Source of the DNA: Virgibacillus phasianinus
Lineage (GTDB): Bacteria > Bacillota > Bacilli > Bacillales > Amphibacillaceae
Length of the DNA stretch: 64,000 nt
Direction of reading: 5' to 3'
NCBI RefSeq assembly: GCF_002216775.1
Contig: NZ_CP022315.1
Location: 310,001-374,000, forward strand
The notes beneath the pieces are model-generated. The model made no database searches and was not told the origin of the DNA. It saw nothing but the letters and a program-made list of their open reading frames with translations. The position numbers were made by a program, and so were the translations under genes. Below, one piece after another: positions 7,584 to 16,995 of this stretch; the stretch's first letter is position 1, and each line of letters starts with the position of its first letter.

Positions 7584-9128
7584 TTATTCCTTATCATCTG
7601 TATGATTGGGATCGATGACCCTAAGTGGCCGCATCATGTCATAATCCTCATGCTCCAATATATGACAGTGCCATACGTAATCACCAGTATATGGGGTGAA
7701 TTTCGCAATAACCCGTGTAATCTGGGCTGACGGTGCTGGTACAGTGTCTTTCCAACCGCGTTCATTTGGTTCCGGTGGCCTTGATGGGCCAGTATAAACG
7801 ATTCTTCCGTCCTTGTTATATAGATCTAAATCAAATGGACGGCGGTCTAATATTTGAAATTGGATCAAATGAATATGAATTGGATGGGTAAATCCAGTAA
7901 TGTTCATCAATGTCCAGATTTCCGTTGCACCAAGATTAGGTTTCTCCGTGACAGGATCCATCCATTTTTTATTATCCAGTAACAATAATGGACGGTTGTA
8001 TTTATCGGTTGAACCGACTAGTTTCAAATTTCGAATTGCATCAATCTTGTTCTGCTTTAGTGAAGGAATACGGGATAGATTATGAGGAATGTTGCTATCA
8101 TCCCTTTCCTCCATCGGCAAACTCACGTCAAATTGCATCACTTCATCTGTTTCATCTTCTGGATCCGCATTTGGTCCCAGATTGTTTTTTAAAATTACCT
8201 TCATACCTTCATACTTTGAGAAATCTAGAATGACATCGACCCGTTCCGCTGGCTCAATTGTCAATTTATTAATTTTCACTGTTTTTTTCAATAAACCTCC
8301 ATCTGAGCCTATTTGATAAAAAGGCTGATTTGAATCAAGATACAGCTGATAGGCCCGGGTATTTGATGCGTTTAAAATGCGAAAGCGATATTTACGTGGT
8401 TCAACTTCAAAATATGGCCATACTTTTCCATTCACGATTATTTTATCACCAAGAAAGAATGGTGTAATTGAGGGGTTAGGTAAGTTATCTGCTGGATCTG
8501 CTGGTTGTCTTGGATATGACAGGGACCCATCATCATTGAATGAACGATCCTGAATCACGAGGGGGATTTCATATTTTCCTTTTGGTAATTTCAATAATTT
8601 TTCCTGTTCGTTGCGGATTATATATGCACCGGCGAGTCCTGCATACATATTTAATCTTGTAATCCCCATGGAGTGATCATGGTACCAAAGCATTGTGGCC
8701 CGCTGCCTGTTCGGATATTCATAAACCTCCCTTTTAAAAAATGGTCCCACTTTTTTAAAGTCTTTTGTAAACCAAGCCTCTGGATAACCATCACTTGCTG
8801 ATTTGGTCTCGCTGCCATGCAAATGAGTAACTGTCCGTACTTCCGGATGTTGTGCTACTTCGTGAATGGACCGATCAACTGGAAGGATATGTCTTGATGG
8901 CAAATTATTCATCCATTTCACCTGTATTGGTTCGCCCTGTTTGACATCAAATGTAGGTCCCGGGAACTGGCGATTGTATCCCCATAACCGCGTTGGCCTT
9001 AAGTCCCTATGCAACTTTTGCTTAAACTCTTCCATTCGCACCTCGTAATAAGATCCTTTTTTATTTTTCCGTTTCGGCTTAATGATATCCATGATCGGTA
9101 ACCGATCAACAAACTTTGTAAGTTTCAT
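7584..9128 (-). CDS. cotA: CotA-type multicopper oxidase (laccase/bilirubin oxidase)
   Basis: A 514-residue multicopper oxidase with three cupredoxin domains. Copper-binding motifs are visible in order: THLHG, WYHDHSMGITRLN, HPIHIHLIQF and the C-terminal HCHILEHEDYDMMRPL carrying the type 1 Cys-His pair. Length and motif spacing match B. subtilis CotA, the outer spore coat laccase, so it may oxidise phenolics and pigment the spore, or oxidise bilirubin or Mn. No signal peptide is visible, as for CotA. The ATG at 9126-9128 is preferred over the in-frame GTG nine bases upstream because AGGAG is spaced 8 nt from it. The gene stands alone apart from the 54-residue gene after it. Confidence 0.9.
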   Translation of the reverse strand: MKLTKFVDRLPIMDIIKPKRKNKKGSYYEVRMEEFKQKLHRDLRPTRLWGYNRQFPGPTFDVKQGEPIQVKWMNNLPSRHILPVDRSIHEVAQHPEVRTVTHLHGSETKSASDGYPEAWFTKDFKKVGPFFKREVYEYPNRQRATMLWYHDHSMGITRLNMYAGLAGAYIIRNEQEKLLKLPKGKYEIPLVIQDRSFNDDGSLSYPRQPADPADNLPNPSITPFFLGDKIIVNGKVWPYFEVEPRKYRFRILNASNTRAYQLYLDSNQPFYQIGSDGGLLKKTVKINKLTIEPAERVDVILDFSKYEGMKVILKNNLGPNADPEDETDEVMQFDVSLPMEERDDSNIPHNLSRIPSLKQNKIDAIRNLKLVGSTDKYNRPLLLLDNKKWMDPVTEKPNLGATEIWTLMNITGFTHPIHIHLIQFQILDRRPFDLDLYNKDGRIVYTGPSRPPEPNERGWKDTVPAPSAQITRVIAKFTPYTGDYVWHCHILEHEDYDMMRPLRVIDPNHTDDKE

Positions 9129-9238
9129 ATTGCCCACTCCTGTATAATATAGGTATTTATACAGTAGATGACAGAAAGACCATTTATGAACGGGCGGAAT
9201 AACTATAATTTACACTTTATTGTGAAAACCTTAGTAAA

Positions 9239-9285
9239 AGGGTCATGCTTCCATTAAGTTGATAACCCATGGATGCATGACCCTG
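9239..9285 (-). terminator. Terminator-like hairpin behind the YfmJ-type reductase
   Basis: GGGTCATGC pairs with GCATGACCC, with an inner CAT/ATG pairing. It lies just after the stop of the leftward gene at 9292. The T-run is weak. Confidence 0.55.
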
Positions 9286-9291
9286 TCTACG

Positions 9292-10299
9292 TTACTTTTC
9301 AATCTCGGCTACCTTCACAACGGCTTTGCCTATGTTTGCTCCTTTGAATAAATCAAGAAATGCATCAATCGTATGTTCAAACCCATCTGTAACTGTTTCT
9401 TCATATTGTAACTTTCCTTCTTGCAGCCATCCTGCCAATGCTTCTGCTCCTTCTTGAAACCTGGATGAATAATCACCAACCGTGAAGCCTTTCATCAATG
9501 AGCTCGTTTTAATTAAATAGCTTTGTACACGAAGGCCAATATCAGCTTCCTTGTTATTGTAGGTGGAAATAGCCCCGCAAACAGGAATGCGCGCAAACTT
9601 ATTCAAAAGCGGTAATACGGCGTCACCTATTTCTCCGCCAACATTTTCATAATAAACATCTATCCCATTTGGGCATGCTTTTTTCAATGCCTCTTTAACA
9701 TTTTCTGTTTTATAATTAATCGCTGCATCAAATCCTAATTTGTTTATCAGGTAATTTACTTTCTCATCCGAACCGGCAATTCCTACTACCCGAGTACCTT
9801 TAATTTTTGCTAATTGACCGACCATTGAACCAACCGCACCTGCAGCCCCAGACACAACAACCGTTTCGCCTTCTTTGGGCTGACCGATTTCCAGTAATCC
9901 AAAGTAAGCGGTTAAGCCTGTCAGTCCTAATACACTTAAGTATGCGGAGGCAGGTGCAATGGTAGCATCAACCTTTCGAATTTCGGATTCCCCTGCAACT
10001 GAATACTGCTGCCATCCCAGCATACCCGTGACAATATCATTTTTTTCAAATCGTGTGGATTTTGATTCAACCACCTGCCCAATAACACCGCTTGAAATGA
10101 CTGTATTGAGTTCAAACGGCGGAACATAAGATTTCACATCGTTCATGCGCCCCCGTAAATATGGGTCTACGGATATATATACTGTTCGGACAAGCACTTC
10201 ACCTTTAACAGGTTCTCCAATGGGTACCTGGGCAAATTCAAAATCCTTTTCTGTTGGTATTCCTACTGGTCTTTTTACAAGTTTAATTTGTTGCTGCAA
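9292..10299 (-). CDS. yfmJ: NADP-dependent zinc-free MDR oxidoreductase (YfmJ/CurA type)
   Basis: A 335-residue medium-chain reductase of the leukotriene B4 12-hydroxydehydrogenase / prostaglandin reductase group. The nucleotide fold is seen at residues 145-180 (VVVSGAAGAVGSMVGQLAKIKGTRVVGIAGS), and no structural-zinc cysteine cluster is present. It probably reduces alpha,beta-unsaturated carbonyls with NADPH and serves in detoxification. A TTG start is used, giving MQQQIKLVKRPVG, with GAGAGG about ten bases upstream. The gene appears monocistronic: a hairpin follows it and a MITE fragment lies upstream. Confidence 0.85.
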   Translation of the reverse strand: MQQQIKLVKRPVGIPTEKDFEFAQVPIGEPVKGEVLVRTVYISVDPYLRGRMNDVKSYVPPFELNTVISSGVIGQVVESKSTRFEKNDIVTGMLGWQQYSVAGESEIRKVDATIAPASAYLSVLGLTGLTAYFGLLEIGQPKEGETVVVSGAAGAVGSMVGQLAKIKGTRVVGIAGSDEKVNYLINKLGFDAAINYKTENVKEALKKACPNGIDVYYENVGGEIGDAVLPLLNKFARIPVCGAISTYNNKEADIGLRVQSYLIKTSSLMKGFTVGDYSSRFQEGAEALAGWLQEGKLQYEETVTDGFEHTIDAFLDLFKGANIGKAVVKVAEIEK

Positions 10300-10354
10300 A
10301 CTATCTCATCCTCTCTATTTATATACCAAATATACAGGTATTTGTGGTAATCAT

Positions 10355-10560
10355 CCAACGTTTAAATTATTCGAAACAACGGAAGGCAACGGTCCGCAGC
10401 GGAAAACAAACCAGCGCATACTTCGCAGCAGTCTATAGACAATTAGCAGTAAAGTTTACAAAAGCAGCAAAAAAAATATCCGAACTACTACAAAATCTAA
10501 TTAAAGAATTTTGAATCATAGTTCGGATTTCTCTCCGGCTAAAACTTTTTTAAGCCTCTA
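10355..10560. mobile_element. Degenerate MITE related to the 5536-5869 element (copy 2)
   Basis: Read on the minus strand from 10560, it starts AGAGGCTTAAAAAAG, a decayed version of the IS1182-type end. It continues with the same long hairpin (10478-10528) and a homologous spacer, then reaches the GC-rich block (CGGTCCGCAGCGGAAAACAA on the plus strand) in opposite relative orientation to copy 1. The far end is not clear, so the 10355 boundary is approximate. It abuts the stop codon of the efflux pump at 10561. Confidence 0.65.
10469..10528 (-). terminator. MITE-borne terminator behind the DHA2 pump
   Basis: A long hairpin (ATCCGAACT at 10478 pairs with AGTTCGGAT ending at 10528), followed on the minus strand by ATTTTTTTT. 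It lies about 33 bp after the stop of the gene at 10561. Confidence 0.75.
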
Positions 10561-11982
10561 TTATTGTCTAGCCTTTACCATTTTGGGACGAGAACTTTTT
10601 ATAAAGAAGGACATCACGAGACCAATAATGGCAAAAATACCTGCAACGATAAAGGATACATTAACACCATGAACCATTCCTTTTACACCTTCGTTAAGGT
10701 CAAAGTTATTTGTCATAACGGTTACGAGCAAGGCTGTTCCGACCGCACCAGCTACTTGACGCATTGTATTGTTCATAGCTGTACCATGTGGTATTAAATC
10801 CTGTGGAAGCTGATTCAATCCAGCTGTTGTGACTGGCATCATTACCATCGCTATGCCAAACATCCTGACGGCATTAACCACTGCCAAGTACGTAAATGTT
10901 GTCTCGGCCGTAAGATTAGTAAACATGAATGTTGTGATGACTACGATACTTAACCCAATGATACACAGCCATCTGGCACCAAACTTATCGAACAGCCTTC
11001 CAGTGATAGGATTCATAAATCCCATCAGAAGGGCACCAGGCAAGAGCATTAACCCTGATTCAAATGCAGTAAAACCTAACATATTTTGCATAAGCAATGG
11101 TAAAATAACTGATGCACCGATCATAGCAATAAATACAACCATACCAAGGGCTGTTGTTAAAGTGAAAATTGAATTTTTAAACACCCTAAATTCAAGTATT
11201 GGTTCATCAAGTTTCATCTGTCTCAAAATAAACCAGGTTAGTGCTACAGCACCAATTACCATGGAAACAATCACTTGCGTGCTTCCCCATCCGCTTCCTC
11301 CGGCGGTACTAAATCCGAACAACAGACCTCCAAATCCTAAGGAAGATAAAATAATGGATAAGATATCAAGTTTTGGAAATGTTTGTTTTGTTACATTTTT
11401 TAAAATGAAGTAAGCAACAATAATATCGATAATAATGATAGGCAATATTACATAGAATAGGCTTCTCCATGGAAATTGTTCAACCATCCATCCGGATAAA
11501 GTCGGCCCTATCGCTGGGGCAAAGGCAATAACTAAACCAAACATCCCCATCGCTGTTCCCCGCTTTTCGATTGGAAAGATAAGGAATAGGATTGTTTGCA
11601 TTAGCGGCATAATAATACCAGCACCTGATGCCTGAAGAATTCTGCCCACCATCAATAAGGAAAAGGTCGGTGCGACTGAACAAATGATTGTACCTACAGC
11701 AAATACGCTCATTGCTGTGATAAACAAACCTCTGGTAGTAAAACGTCCGATTAAAAATGCTGTTATTGGAATCATGATGCCATTGACAAGCATAAATATG
11801 GACTGCAGCCACTGAGCAACGTTCGCATCCAAGTTCAAGTCAGCCATAATGTGAGGCAATGCAGTTGCCAAAAGTGTCTGGTTTAAAATAGCAACAAAAG
11901 CCCCAGAAATTAATACAATCATGATTGGCCATTTGTTAAAGTTTATGTCTCCTGGTTTTGGCGGAGCTTGATTTTCGACCAT
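10561..11982 (-). CDS. DHA2-family multidrug efflux MFS transporter (14-TM, LmrB-like)
   Basis: A 473-residue membrane protein with about 14 hydrophobic segments. The N-terminal helix contains LNQTLLATALPHIMADL, typical of DHA2 drug:H+ antiporters, and the antiporter motif C region is FAPAIGPTLSGW. It resembles EmrB/LmrB pumps. There is no adjacent TetR or MarR regulator and no EmrA-like partner, so substrate and control are unknown. The stop codon is immediately followed by a MITE carrying a terminator. The 338-bp upstream gap probably holds its promoter. Confidence 0.87.
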   Translation of the reverse strand: MVENQAPPKPGDINFNKWPIMIVLISGAFVAILNQTLLATALPHIMADLNLDANVAQWLQSIFMLVNGIMIPITAFLIGRFTTRGLFITAMSVFAVGTIICSVAPTFSLLMVGRILQASGAGIIMPLMQTILFLIFPIEKRGTAMGMFGLVIAFAPAIGPTLSGWMVEQFPWRSLFYVILPIIIIDIIVAYFILKNVTKQTFPKLDILSIILSSLGFGGLLFGFSTAGGSGWGSTQVIVSMVIGAVALTWFILRQMKLDEPILEFRVFKNSIFTLTTALGMVVFIAMIGASVILPLLMQNMLGFTAFESGLMLLPGALLMGFMNPITGRLFDKFGARWLCIIGLSIVVITTFMFTNLTAETTFTYLAVVNAVRMFGIAMVMMPVTTAGLNQLPQDLIPHGTAMNNTMRQVAGAVGTALLVTVMTNNFDLNEGVKGMVHGVNVSFIVAGIFAIIGLVMSFFIKSSRPKMVKARQ

Positions 11983-12268
11983 ATTCTCTTCCCTCTTTCT
12001 TACTACAAAATTTATACTTATCGTTACCTGAACAAGTATTTTTTATCAAATTCCGCTGGTTGTAAATTACAACTAATTATTTTGCATACGAAATTCCAAC
12101 ATGTACAAGAAAACATTTTAACATAACAATTGACCGACTAAAAGAGATAGGATTGAAAAACTTTTAGTACTTTGAATATCCCTGCCAAATGGGGGCTTTT
12201 AGCAAAGTAATATATAGTGGAACATCATTGAACGAGGTTTTACGGGGTCTGTATAGTTGATGAAAAAG
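11983..12268. other. Intergenic region upstream of the efflux pump
   Basis: About 285 bp of AT-rich sequence without a supportable gene. It should hold the leftward promoter of the pump and ends at the terminator of the SDR gene. I see no riboswitch and no clear operator. Confidence 0.5.
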
Positions 12269-12310
12269 TAATAGTTACCACACCCTTTCATACAGGCATA
12301 GTAACTATTA
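12269..12310 (-). terminator. Terminator behind the SDR gene
   Basis: TAATAGTTAC pairs with GTAACTATTA, and TTTTTC follows on the minus strand. Confidence 0.7.
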
Positions 12311-12320
12311 ATGTTACAGA

Positions 12321-13064
12321 TTATCCTTGATTAGCAGGACGAACAATTATTTCATTTACATCGACATTTTCCGGCTGATTTACAGCATAGAAAACAGCTT
12401 CAGCAATATCATCACTGTTTAGCGGGGTCATTGATCCACCGCGTTTTTTCATATTGAAAAGGATTTCTTCATCCGTAATCGTTTCTGTTAATTCTGTTTG
12501 AACCGCTCCGGGTGAAATAGAGGTGGTTCGTACATTGCTTTCCGCTACCTCTTTACCTAAACCTTCCATAATTATCCGAACAGCAAACTTGGTTCCTGAA
12601 TAAACTGCACTTCCTGGATTTATTTCATGCCCTGCAACAGAAGAAGTTGTTAGAATATGGCCCGAGTTACGTTCCAGCATATGCGGAAGAACTGCCGCTA
12701 AACCATTAAGTACACCTTTGATATTCACATCAACCATTTTATCCCATTCATCTACCTTCGTATTTTTCATAAGGGATAGCGGCATTAACCCGGCATTATT
12801 AAATAGAACATCTATTTGTCCAAACTCTTTTATGGTAAACTCAGCAAGTTCCTGCACTTGTTCCCGCGATGTAACATCCGTTTTTTTAATGGCGACACTG
12901 CCTGCTCCACCATCGATTCTGTTTTTCAATTCCTCAAGCCGATCCATTCTGCGTGCGGCAAGGACAACATTGGCACCTTCATTTGCAAACCTTGCTGCAG
13001 TTGCTTCACCAATCCCGCTGCTTGCACCGGTAATTATTATTGTTTTTCCTGTCATATTTTCCAT
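12321..13064 (-). CDS. Short-chain dehydrogenase/reductase
   Basis: A 247-residue classical SDR. It shows the cofactor motif TGASSGIG at residues 11-18, NNAG, the catalytic Ser in TTSSVAG and YSGTK with Tyr/Lys. An Arg pair (AARRMDR) after the second strand favours NADP(H). It resembles YdfG-like oxidoreductases of broad carbonyl specificity; the substrate cannot be deduced. GGAG lies upstream of the first ATG, and a second ATG (MTGK) four codons later is a possible start. It follows the membrane-anchored protein at 13144-13704 in the same direction. Confidence 0.85.
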   Translation of the reverse strand: MENMTGKTIIITGASSGIGEATAARFANEGANVVLAARRMDRLEELKNRIDGGAGSVAIKKTDVTSREQVQELAEFTIKEFGQIDVLFNNAGLMPLSLMKNTKVDEWDKMVDVNIKGVLNGLAAVLPHMLERNSGHILTTSSVAGHEINPGSAVYSGTKFAVRIIMEGLGKEVAESNVRTTSISPGAVQTELTETITDEEILFNMKKRGGSMTPLNSDDIAEAVFYAVNQPENVDVNEIIVRPANQG

Positions 13065-13143
13065 ATCTTACATCACTCCATTAAAATAGTAGTACGTATA
13101 CCATTTCCCTTCATTATTGTTTTCAAACAATAGAAGCTATATA

Positions 13144-13704
13144 TCAATCGGTATTAGCATTTAGATATGCCTGTTCTTCTTCCGTACTAAGTACACCTGT
13201 CGCCTTTCCTACAGTTCCATCCTGCAACATCCAAATAGTATTATGATCATCGTCCACATTGGAAAAGTTTCCTTTTTGCCACTTCCCCAAAATATCACGG
13301 TATATATCCTCATGGTCCAGGTCCACTTCAGCCAATCCGGCTAACAACCATTCTATTCGGCTCGAGTGGATTTCATAGAACCCCCATTTTTTACTGGCCT
13401 GCACCTTTTGATGAGACATCCCATGAATATACTCCTGGTATATATAATCATTCAGTTCGGTCATTTTAGTCGATTCGCCAAACGGATTCAGACCCTTTTC
13501 CCGAAAAGCTGTTAGATCTTTTTCGGTAATTGTTCCATCTATCTTTTCTCTATTATCTTTGAGCCCCTTAATTGCTTCCTCTTTTTCTTTAGCTGCTGAG
13601 GCATTTTCCACATTCATTCCATTTGATAGAAAACTATAGGTTCCCCATGCCACCAATCCAAGTACTACAGTAGCACATGCAATAATAATTATCGTTCTTT
13701 TCAT
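13144..13704 (-). CDS. Membrane-anchored protein, DUF6241-like
   Basis: A 186-residue protein with an N-terminal hydrophobic helix (residues 4-25, IIIIACATVVLGLVAWGTYSFL) followed by a charged extracytoplasmic domain containing YQEYIHGMSHQKV and WLLAGLAEVDLDHEDIYRDIL. From memory this pattern fits a small Bacillaceae family annotated DUF6241; I cannot check it here. Function unknown. GGGGG precedes the ATG. The helix lacks a clear signal peptidase site, so it is probably anchored. The downstream SDR lies 79 bp away and may share its transcript. Confidence 0.65.
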   Translation of the reverse strand: MKRTIIIIACATVVLGLVAWGTYSFLSNGMNVENASAAKEKEEAIKGLKDNREKIDGTITEKDLTAFREKGLNPFGESTKMTELNDYIYQEYIHGMSHQKVQASKKWGFYEIHSSRIEWLLAGLAEVDLDHEDIYRDILGKWQKGNFSNVDDDHNTIWMLQDGTVGKATGVLSTEEEQAYLNANTD

Positions 13705-14048
13705 AACATCCCCCTCAGTTACTTATCCTGTTCTATACAACTATAGTTCTAGGAAATGGTTACAATATCCTTTAATTTGCCGAATAAAAAAACCGCCCTT
13801 TAAGAACTTAATCTTAAGGACGAGTTTTTTTTCGTCATGGTGCCACACCAGTTTAAATAATATGTCACCATATTATCCTTATCAGGTACGCTAATACATA
13901 TATTATTCCATACTCCTTTTTACCAACCGGAACTCTCTTCTGACGGATTGTCCATTGTACGCTTCTCTTCTTTGCATTTGAAATTGGAATTGACCTTTTT
14001 GTATTAGAAGAAAGAATACCAGATCATTGCTAGGAAGTAAAAAACTTT
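13705..14048. other. Intergenic region between P450 and the anchored protein
   Basis: About 340 bp holding the imperfect terminator at 13785-13833 and AT-rich DNA. I see no credible gene here; a minus-strand frame at 13903-14103 overlaps the P450 3' end and lacks a ribosome binding site. Confidence 0.5.
13785..13833 (-). terminator. Imperfect terminator downstream of the P450 gene
   Basis: Arms CCTTTAAGA and TCTTAAGG pair, flanked by A-runs and T-runs, which gives a symmetrical U-tailed hairpin. Confidence 0.55.
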
Positions 14049-15245
14049 TTATAATGAAATCGGAAGTTCTCTGACCCCTCTGACAATCATACCTGATCGC
14101 CAATCAAGCTCATTTTTATCGGCGTTCATTTTAATAGAAGGAAACCGTTTGATTAAACTGTTGATGGCAATCTCACCCTCCAAACGAGCGAGTGGTGCAC
14201 CTAAACAAGCATGAATACCTTTTCCGAACGCTAAGTGCCTGCTTTTTTGCCTGGTAATGTCAAACACTTCAGGGTCTGCAAATTGGTTTGGATCATGGTT
14301 CGCTGAGTTTAAAACGATGATAACCAGATCACCTTTTTTCATCGGGCTCCCTTTAAATTCAAGATTCTCTCCGGCCCAACGGGAAGTACTGAACTCGACT
14401 GGGTCATTAAAGCGAAGTGTTTCCTCAATAGCAGTATTGATTAACTCCGGCTGACTTTTTAGCAACTCAAACTGTTCAGGGTGCTCAAGCAAAGCCATCA
14501 CACTATTTCCGATTAAGTTAACTGTTGTTTCATGGCCAGCAATAATTAAGAGTGACACAACGCCATATAATTCCTGTTCTGTCAGCTGATCCCCTTGTTC
14601 TTCGGAAATGATTAATTTACTGATTAAATCTTCTCCAGGATTTTCCCGAACTGTCGCAAATCTCTTCCCAAGATACTGAACGAAATCATTCATGTGTTGT
14701 TGAATGTCCTTTGCATATTCACCATTCGATCCCTCAATCATTGAATTCGACCAAACGCGAAATTTATTCCGGTCTTCAGTCGGTATTCCCAGCATTTCAC
14801 AGATAACAATGATTGGCAGCGGAAAGGCAAACTCATCAATCAGATTGATGTTATCCTTACCCTCAACTTCATCAAGAAGGTCGTCAGTAATTTCCTGGAT
14901 CCTTCCTCTTAATCCCGCAATCATTTGCGGCGTGAATGCCTTTGAAACTAGACCTCTTAAACGTTTATGGTCTGGCATATCAGCAAACAGCATGTTTTGA
15001 CTAAAAACACTGCTGTGATCCATATCACCGTTATCACTGAGCTTGGTAAAATCCTTAATGAACCGCTGATCTTTTAAGGCCTCAACCGCATCCTTATATC
15101 TCGTTATCATCCATGCATATTCACCATCTGGTAACAATACATAAGGGATGGGTTCTTCTTCTCTTAATTTTTCATAAGCAGGATATGGGTTTTGCGTAAA
15201 CGCTTTCGTAAACATAGTATTTTTTACTGATTCAATTGAATTCAT
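14049..15245 (-). CDS. Cytochrome P450 (CYP107/CYP109-like)
   Basis: A 398-residue soluble bacterial P450. The I-helix is AGHETTVNL, the K-helix ExxR is ETLRFNDP, and the heme-binding loop is FGKGIHACLGAPLARLE with the axial Cys. There is no fused reductase, so electrons must come from a separate ferredoxin or flavodoxin system; none is encoded nearby. The substrate is unknown; related Bacillus enzymes oxidise fatty acids, steroids or polyketides. AAAAGGAG precedes the ATG. The gene is divergent from the methyltransferase at 15422, and no biosynthetic cluster surrounds it. Confidence 0.9.
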   Translation of the reverse strand: MNSIESVKNTMFTKAFTQNPYPAYEKLREEEPIPYVLLPDGEYAWMITRYKDAVEALKDQRFIKDFTKLSDNGDMDHSSVFSQNMLFADMPDHKRLRGLVSKAFTPQMIAGLRGRIQEITDDLLDEVEGKDNINLIDEFAFPLPIIVICEMLGIPTEDRNKFRVWSNSMIEGSNGEYAKDIQQHMNDFVQYLGKRFATVRENPGEDLISKLIISEEQGDQLTEQELYGVVSLLIIAGHETTVNLIGNSVMALLEHPEQFELLKSQPELINTAIEETLRFNDPVEFSTSRWAGENLEFKGSPMKKGDLVIIVLNSANHDPNQFADPEVFDITRQKSRHLAFGKGIHACLGAPLARLEGEIAINSLIKRFPSIKMNADKNELDWRSGMIVRGVRELPISL

Positions 15246-15421
15246 ATATACTTTTCTCCTTTTAATTTGAATAGTAGGCTTTCTAATAATGGTACCACAA
15301 CCAAATTAATTGCCAACCGATTAATTTGACCCGTATAGTATTTACTTATCTCAAGTGATTGGAAACCTGTATTATATTTATCGGAACATTTACTATAAAA
15401 TTTATGAAAGGGGATGATCAG

Positions 15422-16210
15422 GTGACGATTAATTTTCATGATCAAGGTAATAAGCATAGCTACACCAATAGAAGAGCCGATGGAAGCTGGTTAGCTTTGA
15501 TGAGGAATACTGTGAATACAGCACATATTAACCATGCAGCGGACATTGGATGTGGTGGCGGGATTTATTCCAAGGCATTGGCAGACCTTAGAATCAAATC
15601 GGTAACAGGAGTAGATTTTTCTAAAGCAATGATTGATGGTGCCAGATTGAATTGCAGAAATTACGAACAACTGAATTTTCAGCTCGGAAATGCGAATAAA
15701 ACGGGGTTGCCTAGTGGAAAATTTGATTTAATTTTAGAAAGAGCTTTAATCCATCATTTGCATGACTTGAAATCCTGTTTTAACGAAGCATACCGATTGT
15801 TAAACGATGGCGGTACTTTTGTTGTTCAGGACCGGACGCCAAAGGACTGCTTACTCCAGGGATCCAGTACCCATATTAGAGGGTATATTTTTTCTAAGTT
15901 TCCGCATCTAGCGGAACTCGAAATAAAAAGACGGCACGAAGGTGAAGTGGTTAAAAATAATTTACAATCGGCCGGATTTAGTAATATGGAGGAAATGAAG
16001 CTGTGGGAGACACGACGAATTTATTCATCCAAAAGGGAATTATTGGCTGATATTCGCTCAAGAAACGGCCGCTCTATATTACATGAATTAACTAACTATG
16101 AATTAGAGGAGCTAATTACATTTATAGATGATAAACTTGATGAAAAGGAAATTGTCGAAAAAGATCGCTGGACCGTTTGGAAAGCGACTAAAGAACATAG
16201 CGGGGAATGA
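15422..16210 (+). CDS. Class I SAM-dependent methyltransferase
   Basis: A 262-residue protein. The SAM motif I is ADIGCGGGIYSKAL, motif II VTGVDFSKAMIDGA, and the post-motif is FDLILERALIHHL. A C-terminal helical extension ends in WTVWKATK. The acceptor is unknown. I chose GTG 15422 because AAAGGGG lies 8 nt upstream; the longer frame from 15359 has no ribosome binding site and adds non-conserved residues. The stop overlaps the start of the acetyltransferase gene (ATGA), so the two are translationally coupled. Confidence 0.82.
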   Translation: MTINFHDQGNKHSYTNRRADGSWLALMRNTVNTAHINHAADIGCGGGIYSKALADLRIKSVTGVDFSKAMIDGARLNCRNYEQLNFQLGNANKTGLPSGKFDLILERALIHHLHDLKSCFNEAYRLLNDGGTFVVQDRTPKDCLLQGSSTHIRGYIFSKFPHLAELEIKRRHEGEVVKNNLQSAGFSNMEEMKLWETRRIYSSKRELLADIRSRNGRSILHELTNYELEELITFIDDKLDEKEIVEKDRWTVWKATKEHSGE

Positions 16211-16665
16211 TTGGGATGGAGAAACTTGAGATACAGGAGATAACGCAGGAATTTCATGGCGAAGCAAAACACCTAATATTAGAAGGCATGAAAGAACGCT
16301 TTGGTTTTATTGATTATTCACTTAACCCTGATTTAAACAACATTTACGAGCACTATACAATGAATGGCCATCTCTTTCTTATCGGATTCTTAGAAGAAAC
16401 AATGGTCGGTACGGGAGCATTAACAAAGGAATGTTCTACGATTGGCAGGATCGAGCGCATGTCAGTTGGAAGACCATACCGCAGAAAGGGAATTGCCCAA
16501 AGAATGCTTGATCAGCTTGAAGGCCAAGCAATAAAATTGGGATATTCAAAAATTGTTTTGGAAACGAATCAGGAATGGCACAGTGCTATTGCATTTTATA
16601 AGAAAAATGGATTTGTGTTTGATTACCATGAAGGTGAACGGATTCACTTTTTTAAACTAACTTAG
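16207..16665 (+). CDS. GNAT-family N-acetyltransferase
   Basis: A 152-residue GNAT. The acetyl-CoA loop is visible as VGRPYRRKGIAQRMLDQLE, followed by GYSKIVLETN and the C-terminal AIAFYKKNGFVFDYHEGERI. The acceptor is unknown. It overlaps the methyltransferase gene by four bases, so both act from one transcript, perhaps on a common small molecule. An internal ATG at 16216 (MEKLEIQEI) is a plausible alternative start. The 3' end overlaps the convergent membrane-protein gene by four bases. Confidence 0.82.
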   Translation: MIGMEKLEIQEITQEFHGEAKHLILEGMKERFGFIDYSLNPDLNNIYEHYTMNGHLFLIGFLEETMVGTGALTKECSTIGRIERMSVGRPYRRKGIAQRMLDQLEGQAIKLGYSKIVLETNQEWHSAIAFYKKNGFVFDYHEGERIHFFKLT

Positions 16666-16946
16666 GATTTTTCATCCGTTTTATTTGATTCCCATTTTTC
16701 CAAATAGGATTGCCATTCTTTTTTGTAGTGAAATATCAACACAGTAATTCCAGCAACCATTAGAATGATACTAAGTATATAAGGAAACCATCCCATTATT
16801 TCTGTCATCACAGTACTAAATTTACCTGGAGGGTTGGTCCAACCTTCCAATGAAGGGATGTACAGTGCGATTGCCAGATGCATAATCCCGACCAATAATG
16901 TTCCAGACATAAATAGAGCGATACCTAACACAAACTTTTCCTTCAT
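16662..16946 (-). CDS. Small two-helix membrane protein
   Basis: A 94-residue protein with two hydrophobic helices, about residues 4-28 (FVLGIALFMSGTLLVGIMHLAIALY) and 50-73 (ILSIILMVAGITVLIFHY), and a charged C-tail ending NKTDEKS. I do not recognise the family. The ATG at 16944-16946 is preferred over the one five codons upstream because GGAG is 9 nt away. The end is convergent with the GNAT gene, overlapping by four bases. Confidence 0.6.
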   Translation of the reverse strand: MKEKFVLGIALFMSGTLLVGIMHLAIALYIPSLEGWTNPPGKFSTVMTEIMGWFPYILSIILMVAGITVLIFHYKKEWQSYLEKWESNKTDEKS

Positions 16947-16995
16947 CGTCAACCACTCCATTTTTATATTAATCGTACATCAGCCCACTTAAGCC

